In this document: positions 57,998-64,000 of the stretch, piece after piece
Layout of the letters: each line of letters begins with the position of its first letter
Numbering within the stretch: the stretch's first letter is position 1
Origin: Hyphomicrobiales bacterium
GTDB lineage: Bacteria; Pseudomonadota; Alphaproteobacteria; Rhizobiales; Rhizobiaceae
Assembly: GCA_900470805.1 (NCBI GenBank)
Contig: UCCA01000003.1
Span: 62,001-126,000, forward strand
Length of the DNA stretch: 64,000 nucleotides
Reading direction: 5' to 3'
The notes under the pieces: model-generated
Databases searched by the model: none
What the model was told of the DNA's origin: nothing
The model's input: the letters and a program-made list of their open reading frames with translations, nothing else
Made by a program: the position numbers and the translations under genes

Positions 57998-58366
57998 TTA
58001 CTTCTTCTTACCAGCGATTGCCTTTGCAGGACCCTTGCGGGTGCGAGCATTGGTGTGCGTGCGCTGACCGCGGACCGGAAGGCCACGACGATGACGCAGG
58101 CCGCGGTAGCAACCCAGGTCCATCAGACGCTTGATGTTCATCGAGGTCTCGCGACGCAGGTCGCCTTCAACCTGATAATCGCGGTCGATGGTTTCGCGGA
58201 TCTGCAGGACTTCAGCGTCGGTGAGCTGATTGACACGACGATCAGCCGGAATACCGACCTTCTCGACGATTTCCTGTGCGAATTTCGAACCAATCCCGTG
58301 AATATACGTCAGCGCAATAACAACGCGCTTTGCAGTCGGGATGTTGACGCCAGCGATACGTGCCAC
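57998..58366 (-). CDS. rpsM: 30S ribosomal protein S13
   Basis: S13 is a head protein of the small subunit that contacts the A- and P-site tRNAs. The 122-residue product reads (V/M)[25 protein letters not shown], then [20 protein letters not shown], and the basic tail [25 protein letters not shown]. The true start is a GTG at 58366: AAGGAG lies at the right spacing, and the frame's ATG further upstream is non-homologous. It is the first gene of the alpha-type segment; a possible promoter lies at 58436-58464. Confidence 0.96.
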   Translation of the reverse strand: MARIAGVNIPTAKRVVIALTYIHGIGSKFAQEIVEKVGIPADRRVNQLTDAEVLQIRETIDRDYQVEGDLRRETSMNIKRLMDLGCYRGLRHRRGLPVRGQRTHTNARTRKGPAKAIAGKKK

Positions 58367-58435
58367 GCCTATTCTCCTTGCGTTCCAGTTGCCATCCGGC
58401 AAGTGGTTTCTCGTTACACGGCCATGAACGGCCGC

Positions 58436-58464
58436 AATTACAATTCAGGTTCTCAACAAGTCAA
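58436..58464 (-). promoter_or_regulatory. Possible promoter of rpsM-rpsK-rpoA-rplQ
   Basis: On the minus strand TTGACT (58464-58459), a 17-base spacer and GTAATT (58441-58436; TAATTG with an 18-base spacer). The -35 is good, the -10 moderate. A start near 58428 would give a leader of about 60 bases with a small hairpin (CGGCC/GGCCG). Confidence 0.4.
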
Positions 58465-58590
58465 AACGATCGAACCCGGAACTTCCTTGGGAAGGCCGCG
58501 CCGATCGCATTAAATTTCGCGAGTTGGCGCGGTGTTTAGCGGAATCAGTGCCCAAAAGCAACCGCTCCCGCCAAGTTTATTTCCAAAGCC

Positions 58591-59241
58591 CTAAAGCTTC
58601 GAAAGGATCGCTTCGATCTCGCCGGTGACGTGATCGATGTCGGCCATACCATCCACCGACTTCAACTTGCCCTTGGCATAGTAGTAGCCGATCAGAGGAG
58701 ATGTTTCTTTGTAGTAGGCCTGAAGGCGGGTGACCACCGTCTCGGCGTTGTCGTCGGGACGACGCTTGAAATGCGTCGATCCGCAACGATCGCAGACGCC
58801 TTCGACCGAAGGCTTGTTGTCCGTATCGTGATAGCCGGCGCCGCAGTTGGCGCAGGTATAACGGCCGGACACACGATGTGCGAGAATGCCGTCGTCAACC
58901 ACGATCTGGATCACAGAGGACAGCTCAAGACCCTTGTCCTTCAGCATGGCTTCCGTCGCATCCGCCTGTACCAGCGTCCGCGGAAAGCCATCGAGAATGA
59001 AGCCCTTGGCACAGTCCGGCTGATCGAGCCGCTCGGAGATGATGGCGTTGACCACCTCGTCCGGAACCAGCTTGCCGGCCTTCATCAATGCGTCTGCACG
59101 TTTACCAACCTCTGTGCCGGCTTGGACGGCTGCACGGAGCATATCACCAGTGGAAAGCTGCGGAATGCCGTACTTTTCCACGATCCGCTGAGCCTGGGTC
59201 CCCTTACCCGCGCCCGGCGGCCCTAAAAGTATAAGTCTCAT
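58591..59241 (-). CDS. adk: Adenylate kinase with zinc-type LID
   Basis: Adk interconverts ATP + AMP and two ADP. The 216-residue product has the P-loop GPPGAGKGTQ (7-16), the AMP-binding region STGDMLRAAV and DGFPRT (84-89), and a long-form LID. The LID carries C130, C133, C150 and C153 (YTCANCG...VCDRCG), so it should bind structural zinc, as in many Gram-positive and rhizobial enzymes but not E. coli. Its ATG overlaps the secY stop by four bases (ATGA). Confidence 0.97.
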   Translation of the reverse strand: MRLILLGPPGAGKGTQAQRIVEKYGIPQLSTGDMLRAAVQAGTEVGKRADALMKAGKLVPDEVVNAIISERLDQPDCAKGFILDGFPRTLVQADATEAMLKDKGLELSSVIQIVVDDGILAHRVSGRYTCANCGAGYHDTDNKPSVEGVCDRCGSTHFKRRPDDNAETVVTRLQAYYKETSPLIGYYYAKGKLKSVDGMADIDHVTGEIEAILSKL

Positions 59242-60578
59242 CGCCCCCGCTTCCCTCCACGCAACTTCGATTTCTTGATCAGGCCTTCATATTGCTGCGC
59301 GATCAAGTGCCCCTGGATCTGTGCAACCGTATCAAGAGTTACGCTAACGACGATCAAAAGCGAAGTGCCACCAAGGGATAATGGAATCCCGGTCTGCGAC
59401 ACAAGAATTTCAGGAAGAATACAGACGAACACCAGATAGATCGCGCCGATGACCGTAATGCGGGTCAGAACGTAATCGATGTATTCCGCAGTGCGCTCGC
59501 CGGGACGGATGCCCGGGATAAAGCCGCCGTGCTTCTTCAGATTATCGGCCGTATCCTTCGGGTTGAAGACGATGGCCGTGTAGAAGAAGGCGAAGAAGGC
59601 GATCAACAGACCGTAGAGCAGCATGTAGAGCGGCTGGCCGTGACCAAGTGCTGCGACGATCGACGTGATCCATGGCGGCATGTTCGTCGTGCTGGCGAAG
59701 CCTGCGATCGTTGCCGGCAGCAGAAGCAGCGACGACGAGAAGATCGCAGGGATAACACCCGACGTGTTCAGCTTCAGCGGCAGATGCGAGGTGTCGCCCT
59801 GGAACATGCGATTGCCGACCTGGCGCTTCGGATACTGGATCAGCAGGCGGCGCTGCGCGCGCTCGACGAAGACGATGACGGCGATCACAGCGATGGCAAC
59901 GATGATGACTGCGAGAATCAGCGTCGTGGACAGCGCACCGGTGCGGCCGAGCTCAAGGGTGCCGGCAAGAGCGGTCGGAAGACCAGCTGCAATGCCTGCG
60001 AAAATGATCAGCGAGATGCCGTTGCCGATACCGCGCGAGGTGATCTGCTCGCCGAGCCACATCAGGAACATCGTGCCGCCGAGCAGCGTGATAACAGTCG
60101 ATACGCGGAAGAAGATGCCTGGATCGACAACAAGCCCCTGCCCGCTTTCAAGGCCGACGGCGATACCGTAGGCCTGCAGCGTACCCAGAAGAACCGTGCC
60201 GTAGCGGGTGTACTGGTTGATGATCTTGCGACCCTGCTCGCCTTCCTTCTTCAGGTTCTCGAGCGCCGGGACGACCGAGGTCATCAGCTGCACGATGATC
60301 GAAGCGGAAATGTAGGGCATGATGCCGAGCGCGAAGATCGCCATGCGCTGTACGGCGCCGCCCGAGAACATGTTGAAGAGACCGAGGATACCGCCGGCCT
60401 GGCCACTGAAGGCGGCGGCGTAAGCTTCGGGATTGAGACCCGGGAGCGGAATGTGAGTGCCCAAGCGGTAAACGAGGAGAGCTGCCAGTGTAAACCACAG
60501 GCGCTTCTTGAGATCCTCGGCTTTGGCGAAGGTCGAGAAATTGAGGTTGGAAGCCAACTGTTCCGCTGCAGACGCCAT
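59238..60578 (-). CDS. secY: Protein translocase subunit SecY
   Basis: SecY is the central channel of the Sec translocon. The 446-residue product has ten predicted helices, with the plug-region helix 2a (FNMFSGGAVQRMAIFALGIMPYISASI), and conserved cytoplasmic loops in the C-terminal half (GIRPGERTAEYIDYVLTRI). Length is typical. A terminator-like hairpin and a 240-base gap separate it from rplO upstream. adk overlaps its end. RBS AGCGCGGAGAAA precedes the ATG. Confidence 0.98.
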   Translation of the reverse strand: MASAAEQLASNLNFSTFAKAEDLKKRLWFTLAALLVYRLGTHIPLPGLNPEAYAAAFSGQAGGILGLFNMFSGGAVQRMAIFALGIMPYISASIIVQLMTSVVPALENLKKEGEQGRKIINQYTRYGTVLLGTLQAYGIAVGLESGQGLVVDPGIFFRVSTVITLLGGTMFLMWLGEQITSRGIGNGISLIIFAGIAAGLPTALAGTLELGRTGALSTTLILAVIIVAIAVIAVIVFVERAQRRLLIQYPKRQVGNRMFQGDTSHLPLKLNTSGVIPAIFSSSLLLLPATIAGFASTTNMPPWITSIVAALGHGQPLYMLLYGLLIAFFAFFYTAIVFNPKDTADNLKKHGGFIPGIRPGERTAEYIDYVLTRITVIGAIYLVFVCILPEILVSQTGIPLSLGGTSLLIVVSVTLDTVAQIQGHLIAQQYEGLIKKSKLRGGKRGR

Positions 60579-60771
60579 GCGTTTCTCCGCGCTACCGGTT
60601 TCGGGCTCTGACCAAGCGAGAGGCAGACCGCCGAATCGGCATTTCTGAATTATTCAAAAGCGGGCTTTGGACGGATTGCGGGCGCAACCTATGCCTCACC
60701 CTGTTATTCGTGCGACCGACCCTGATGCACGTGCATCCGGCCGGTTTTTGTGAGGCTCACATATGGGAGCA

Positions 60772-60804
60772 AAACCGCCCGGTGTGAAGCACCCCGGGCG
60801 GTTT
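60772..60804 (-). terminator. Terminator-like hairpin between rplO and secY
   Basis: On the minus strand AAACCGCCCGG (60804-60794), an inner GTG-CTT-CAC hairpin, CCGGGCGGTTT (60782-60772) and then TGC. The 11-bp stem starts 14 bases after the rplO stop. It looks like a genuine intrinsic terminator or attenuator inside the spc-type operon. Confidence 0.75.
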
Positions 60805-60817
60805 ATCATAGATTAAA

Positions 60818-61291
60818 TTATTCCGCAGCTGCGGCAGAAAGAAGCGTGACGGAACCGCCAGCCTTTTCGATCTTTTCGACTGCCGGCTTGGAAGCGCCAG
60901 CAACTTCGAACTTGACCTTTGCCTTCAGCTCGCCGTCGGCGAGAACGCGGACGCCGTCCTTGACGCGACGGATTACGCCAGCAGCCTTGAGAGCTGCTGC
61001 ATCAACCGTGTTCTTGGCGTCGAGCTTGCCAGCGTCGATCGCAGCCTGAACACGCTCAAGCGACACGACAACGAAGTCGGACTTGAAGATGTTGTTGAAG
61101 CCGCGCTTCGGCAGACGACGGTAGATTGGCATCTGACCGCCTTCGAAGCCGTTGATGGCAACGCCCGAACGGGACTTCTGACCCTTGACGCCGCGACCAC
61201 CGGTCTTGCCCGAGCCCGAACCGATACCGCGGCCGAGGCGCTTGCGGCTATGGGTCGAACCTTCGTTATCTTTGATTTCATTGAGTTTCAT
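60818..61291 (-). CDS. rplO: 50S ribosomal protein L15
   Basis: L15 is a late-assembly large-subunit protein. From the ATG at 61291 it has 157 residues: [44 protein letters not shown] is the extended glycine/lysine-rich N-terminus that enters the rRNA core, followed by [17 protein letters not shown] and the C-terminal globular domain. The frame extends 19 codons upstream over the rpmD end; the family start and the ribosome site favour 61291. rpmD is 16 bases upstream. Confidence 0.97.
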   Translation of the reverse strand: MKLNEIKDNEGSTHSRKRLGRGIGSGSGKTGGRGVKGQKSRSGVAINGFEGGQMPIYRRLPKRGFNNIFKSDFVVVSLERVQAAIDAGKLDAKNTVDAAALKAAGVIRRVKDGVRVLADGELKAKVKFEVAGASKPAVEKIEKAGGSVTLLSAAAAE

Positions 61292-61307
61292 AGCGAATAC
61301 TCCCTGC

Positions 61308-61517
61308 TTACTTCTCGTCGACGACGCGAACGAGATGCTGGACAGCACGGATCATGCCACGAACGGAAGGCGTATCTTCCAGCGTGCGTTGACGGTGCAT
61401 CTTGTTCAGCCCGAGACCGATCAGCGTCTTGCGCTGGTAGTCCGGACGGCGAATCGGGCTGCCGATCTGCTCGACGGTGACCGTCTTAGCTTCGGTCTTC
61501 TTTGTAGCCTTGGCCAT
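61308..61517 (-). CDS. rpmD: 50S ribosomal protein L30
   Basis: L30 is a small large-subunit protein. The 69-residue product starts [20 protein letters not shown], which includes a short basic N-terminal extension, then has the L30 core [37 protein letters not shown] (about 20-56). It is 13 bases after rpsE and 16 bases before rplO. GAGGAGCTG precedes the ATG. No anomaly. Confidence 0.97.
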   Translation of the reverse strand: MAKATKKTEAKTVTVEQIGSPIRRPDYQRKTLIGLGLNKMHRQRTLEDTPSVRGMIRAVQHLVRVVDEK

Positions 61518-61530
61518 GGATCAGCTCCTC

Positions 61531-62100
61531 TTATTCTTCAGAAGCGTTACCGGAAGCGGCACGGCGAGCCTGGAGCGTTGCATACTTGATGCCGCGCTGA
61601 GCTGCGATGTCCTTCGGGTGAACCTGGTGCTTCAGAGCGTCGAAGGTAGCGCGAACCATGTTGTATGGGTTCGAGGAACCGGTCGACTTGGCGACGACGT
61701 CGTGGACGCCGAGCGTTTCGAAAACAGCGCGCATCGGGCCACCAGCGATGATACCGGTACCGACCTTGGCCGAACGAAGCAGAACCTTGCCGGCGCCATG
61801 ACGGCCATGAACGTCGTGATGCAGCGTACGGCCGTCACGCAGCGGTACGAAGATCAGTTCGCGCTTGGCAGCTTCAGTCGCCTTGCGGATTGCTTCAGGT
61901 ACTTCACGAGCCTTACCGTGACCGAAGCCAACGCGGCCCTTCTGGTCACCAACGACTACGAGAGCGGCAAAACCGAAACGACGGCCACCCTTGACAACCT
62001 TGGCAACGCGATTGATCGCGACCAGCTTGTCAACGAATTCGCTATCGCGTTCTTCGCGGTTCTGGCGATCGTCGCGCGAACCTTTTCTTTCCTGTGCCAT
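61531..62100 (-). CDS. rpsE: 30S ribosomal protein S5
   Basis: S5 helps decoding fidelity and mRNA unwinding at the entry channel. The 189-residue product has a basic N-terminal extension, then [32 protein letters not shown] (about 18-50), [20 protein letters not shown], and the core [27 protein letters not shown] precedes the ATG. A 134-base gap with strong secondary structure separates it from rplR upstream, long for this operon. Confidence 0.98.
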   Translation of the reverse strand: MAQERKGSRDDRQNREERDSEFVDKLVAINRVAKVVKGGRRFGFAALVVVGDQKGRVGFGHGKAREVPEAIRKATEAAKRELIFVPLRDGRTLHHDVHGRHGAGKVLLRSAKVGTGIIAGGPMRAVFETLGVHDVVAKSTGSSNPYNMVRATFDALKHQVHPKDIAAQRGIKYATLQARRAASGNASEE

Positions 62101-62147
62101 TGTCCTTTTCCTTTTTCTTTTCCGGGTGCGAACGGCAACAAAACGAA

Positions 62148-62226
62148 GACCGCATCAACCTCCCCTATCGGAGAGTGTTTGCGGTCCGGTGAAAATCCGG
62201 CCGGAAGCTCGCATGCCCCGGCCGGA
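62148..62226 (-). repeat. Structured gap between rplR and rpsE
   Basis: Two inverted repeats: GACCGCA/TGCGGTC (62148-62154 and 62180-62186, with inner CTCC/GGAG), and CCGGCCGG (62197-62204) with CCGGCCGG (62219-62226), the latter self-complementary. Together they can fold most of the 134-base intercistronic mRNA. No family match was made. Confidence 0.6.
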
Positions 62227-62234
62227 AATCTAAA

Positions 62235-62597
62235 TCAGAAGGACAGACCGCCTTCGCGGGCTGCATCAGCCAGGGCCTTGATACGGCCGTGATAGATGAA
62301 GGCGCCACGGTCGAATACGACTTCCTTGACACCAGCCTTCGAGGCGCGCTCAGCAACAAGCTTGCCCACGAGGGCAGCAGCTGCCGTGTCAGCACCGGTC
62401 TTCAGAGAACCGCGCAGATCCTTATCGAGGGTCGAGGCAGACGCGAGCGTCTTGCCTGCAACATCGTCGATAACCTGAACGTAGATGTTCTTCGAGGAGC
62501 GATGAACCGACAGGCGCGGACGGCCATTGGCCACCGACTTGAGGTGACGGCGCACGCGGTTGGCACGACGTGCAAGTGCTTCTTTCCTGCTAGCCAT
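62235..62597 (-). CDS. rplR: 50S ribosomal protein L18
   Basis: L18 binds 5S rRNA and joins it to the large subunit. The 120-residue product starts [20 protein letters not shown], has [20 protein letters not shown] (about 27-46) and [32 protein letters not shown] near the end, all standard. ATG is preceded by AAGGATCACGCGAA, a modest site. It lies between rplF (12 bases upstream) and the structured gap before rpsE. Confidence 0.97.
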   Translation of the reverse strand: MASRKEALARRANRVRRHLKSVANGRPRLSVHRSSKNIYVQVIDDVAGKTLASASTLDKDLRGSLKTGADTAAAALVGKLVAERASKAGVKEVVFDRGAFIYHGRIKALADAAREGGLSF

Positions 62598-62609
62598 TTC
62601 GCGTGATCC

Positions 62610-63143
62610 TTACTTCTTCTTGCCTTCTTTGCGAACAATACGTTCGCCGGCATACTTGACGCCCTTGCCCTTGTAAGGCTCAGGACCGCGGTATTCGCGG
62701 ATTTCAGCGGCAACCTGGCCGACCTGCTGCTTATTGATGCCAGTGACAACAATTTCAGTCGGCTTCGGCACAGCAATCGAGATGCCTTCCGGCGTCTGAT
62801 AGACCACGTCGTGGCTGAAGCCGAGTGCCAGCTGCAGGTTCTTGCCCTGAAGCGACGCGCGGTAACCAACGCCGTTGATTTCGAGCTTGCGCTCGTAGCC
62901 GTCCTTAACACCCGTGAAGATGTTCTCGATCATCGTGCGGGACATGCCCCACTTCGAACGAGCATCCTTCGACTGCGTGAGCGGAGTCACGACAACCGCA
63001 TTATCTTCGAGCTTAACACCGACTTCGTCGTTTGCGACGAAGAAGAGTTCGCCCTTCGGGCCCTTTGCAGTAACCTTCTGGCCTTCGACCGTAGCCGTAA
63101 TCCCAGCAGGTATCTGAACGGGCTTCTTACCGATACGAGACAT
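62610..63143 (-). CDS. rplF: 50S ribosomal protein L6
   Basis: L6 lies near the sarcin-ricin loop at the factor-binding site. The 177-residue product starts [21 protein letters not shown], contains the two alpha/beta L6 domains, and has the C-terminal signature [24 protein letters not shown] (about 153-177). No frame problem. It is 42 bases downstream of rpsH and 12 bases upstream of rplR. Confidence 0.98.
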   Translation of the reverse strand: MSRIGKKPVQIPAGITATVEGQKVTAKGPKGELFFVANDEVGVKLEDNAVVVTPLTQSKDARSKWGMSRTMIENIFTGVKDGYERKLEINGVGYRASLQGKNLQLALGFSHDVVYQTPEGISIAVPKPTEIVVTGINKQQVGQVAAEIREYRGPEPYKGKGVKYAGERIVRKEGKKK

Positions 63144-63185
63144 GTTTCAATCCTGTCTGTTCGCTATGGAGATCGATGCTCGGTA

Positions 63186-63584
63186 TTAGAATACCGAGCA
63201 AAGAACCTCGCCACCAACGTTCTGTTCGCGAGCCTGGTGATCCGCCATCACACCCTTCGGAGTCGAAAGGATGGTGATGCCGAGACCGTTCGCGACCTGC
63301 GGAATGGACTTGACCGAGACATAAACCCGGCGGCCCGGCTTAGACACACGGCCGATCTCACGGATCACCGATGCGCCTTCGTAGTACTTCAACTCGATGT
63401 TGATTTCAGACTTGCCATTGCCGAAATCGACAAGAGCGTAGCCACGGATGTAGCCTTCAGCCTGGAGAACATCGAGAACGCGTGCACGGAGCTTCGAAGC
63501 AGGCGTCGATACCGACGACTTGCGGCGAGAAGCGCCGTTGCGGATGCGAGTGAGCATATCGCCCAACGGATCAGTCATTGTCAT
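63186..63584 (-). CDS. rpsH: 30S ribosomal protein S8
   Basis: S8 binds the central domain of 16S rRNA and in E. coli represses the spc operon. The 132-residue product starts [20 protein letters not shown], has [26 protein letters not shown] and ends with the S8 signature [39 protein letters not shown] precedes the start. It is 12 bases after rpsN. Confidence 0.98.
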   Translation of the reverse strand: MTMTDPLGDMLTRIRNGASRRKSSVSTPASKLRARVLDVLQAEGYIRGYALVDFGNGKSEINIELKYYEGASVIREIGRVSKPGRRVYVSVKSIPQVANGLGITILSTPKGVMADHQAREQNVGGEVLCSVF

Positions 63585-63596
63585 CTAACCTGCTCC

Positions 63597-63902
63597 TTAC
63601 CAGCTCGACTTGACGATGCCCGGCACCTTGCCGAGATTGCCGAGTTCACGCAGCGCGATACGCGACATGCGCAGTTTGCGGTAGTATGCGCGCGGACGGC
63701 CCGATACTTCACAACGGTTGCGAATACGGGTCTTCGATCCATCGCGCGGCAGGGATGCCAGCTTGATCGAGGCCTTGAACCGGTCTTCGATCGGAAGAGC
63801 CTGGTTCATGATGATCGCCTTCAACTCAGCCCGCTTCGCGGCCTGGTTTGCGACCGTAGTACGGCGGCGCTTGTTCTTTTCAACTGCGCTGGTCTTCGCC
63901 AT
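63597..63902 (-). CDS. rpsN: 30S ribosomal protein S14, zinc-independent form
   Basis: S14 is a head protein of the small subunit. The 101-residue product is the long form without CxxC zinc sites; it has a single cysteine ([28 protein letters not shown]). This is the usual type in alphaproteobacteria. GGAACCAC precedes the ATG; rplE ends 32 bases upstream. Confidence 0.97.
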   Translation of the reverse strand: MAKTSAVEKNKRRRTTVANQAAKRAELKAIIMNQALPIEDRFKASIKLASLPRDGSKTRIRNRCEVSGRPRAYYRKLRMSRIALRELGNLGKVPGIVKSSW

Positions 63903-63934
63903 GTGTGGTTCCTTTTCTACGCTCGTCGTTACGG

Positions 63935-64000
63935 TTACTGACGGAACGGGAAGTTGAACTCTGTCAAGAGAGCCCGTGCTTCGTCGTCCTTGGTGGCCGT
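63935..64000 (-). CDS. rplE: 50S ribosomal protein L5, C-terminal end, cut by window edge
   Basis: The last 21 codons and stop (TAA at 63935-63937) of a minus-strand gene lie at the window edge. They read [21 protein letters not shown] in translation, the standard C-terminus of L5, which binds 5S rRNA and tRNA at the central protuberance. Order rplE-rpsN-rpsH is the universal spc arrangement. Confidence 0.93.
   Translation of the reverse strand, partial: TATKDDEARALLTEFNFPFRQ

Overview
The window is a stretch of alphaproteobacterial chromosome, most likely from the Rhizobiaceae (Rhizobium/Sinorhizobium type). The grounds are gene content and order: a 14-gene nuo operon ending in birA, a clpP-clpX-lon-hupB block, divergent dctA and dctBD with a sigma-54 promoter, an FMN-riboswitch-controlled RibN-type transporter, alpha-type CTTGAA heat-shock promoters, CTTGAC-type housekeeping promoters, and the rpl/rps-secY-adk-rpoA cluster. 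The species was not determined. I see no insertion sequence, prophage, CRISPR array or rRNA; this is mainly core chromosome with accessory genes between conserved blocks.

Layout. Positions 1-16403 (minus strand) hold the complete complex I operon nuoA-N followed by the start of birA. Nested in it are three non-canonical reading frames: a small exported protein between nuoD and nuoE, an H3TH-domain protein after nuoF, and a possible 51-codon frame just before nuoG. NuoE carries a long C-terminal extension that ends in the same H3TH domain. A roughly 1-kb gene-free stretch follows, then two tRNA-Asp genes (minus) and one tRNA-Val (plus). Positions 18254-22284 carry a methyltransferase, a DUF3833 protein, an aldo/keto reductase, an exported family I pyrophosphatase and ribN with its riboswitch. 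Positions 22635-28144 are hupB, lon, clpX and clpP (minus), with sigma-32-like promoters before lon and clpP.

Positions 28530-31087 encode a membrane diguanylate cyclase and a lone cytochrome P450. Positions 31182-35977 are the dicarboxylate system: DctB senses C4-dicarboxylates, DctD activates sigma-54 at dctA, and the promoter and two upstream palindromes are visible. Positions 36036-42246 are metabolic accessory genes (SDR/MarR pair, cupin, metY, CoA-binding protein, small exported protein, EamA transporter, enoyl-CoA hydratase). Positions 42514-45675 are rplM-rpsI, an agmatinase-like gene and argC. Positions 45739-55793 include DoxX, a DapA-like protein lacking the catalytic lysine, small proteins, rarA-degQ, DUF1232-LprI, ilvD and the methionine sulfoxide repair pair msrPQ. 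Positions 55890-64000 (minus) are the distal spc and alpha ribosomal operons, from the 3' end of rplE through secY, adk, rpsM, rpsK and rpoA to rplQ.

I found no clearly undescribed multi-gene system. The best leads are the duplicated H3TH domain inside the complex I operon, the DapA homologue with a lost Schiff-base lysine, and terminator-like hairpins that split the ribosomal operon. Long open frames opposite the real genes are GC-driven shadows and are omitted.
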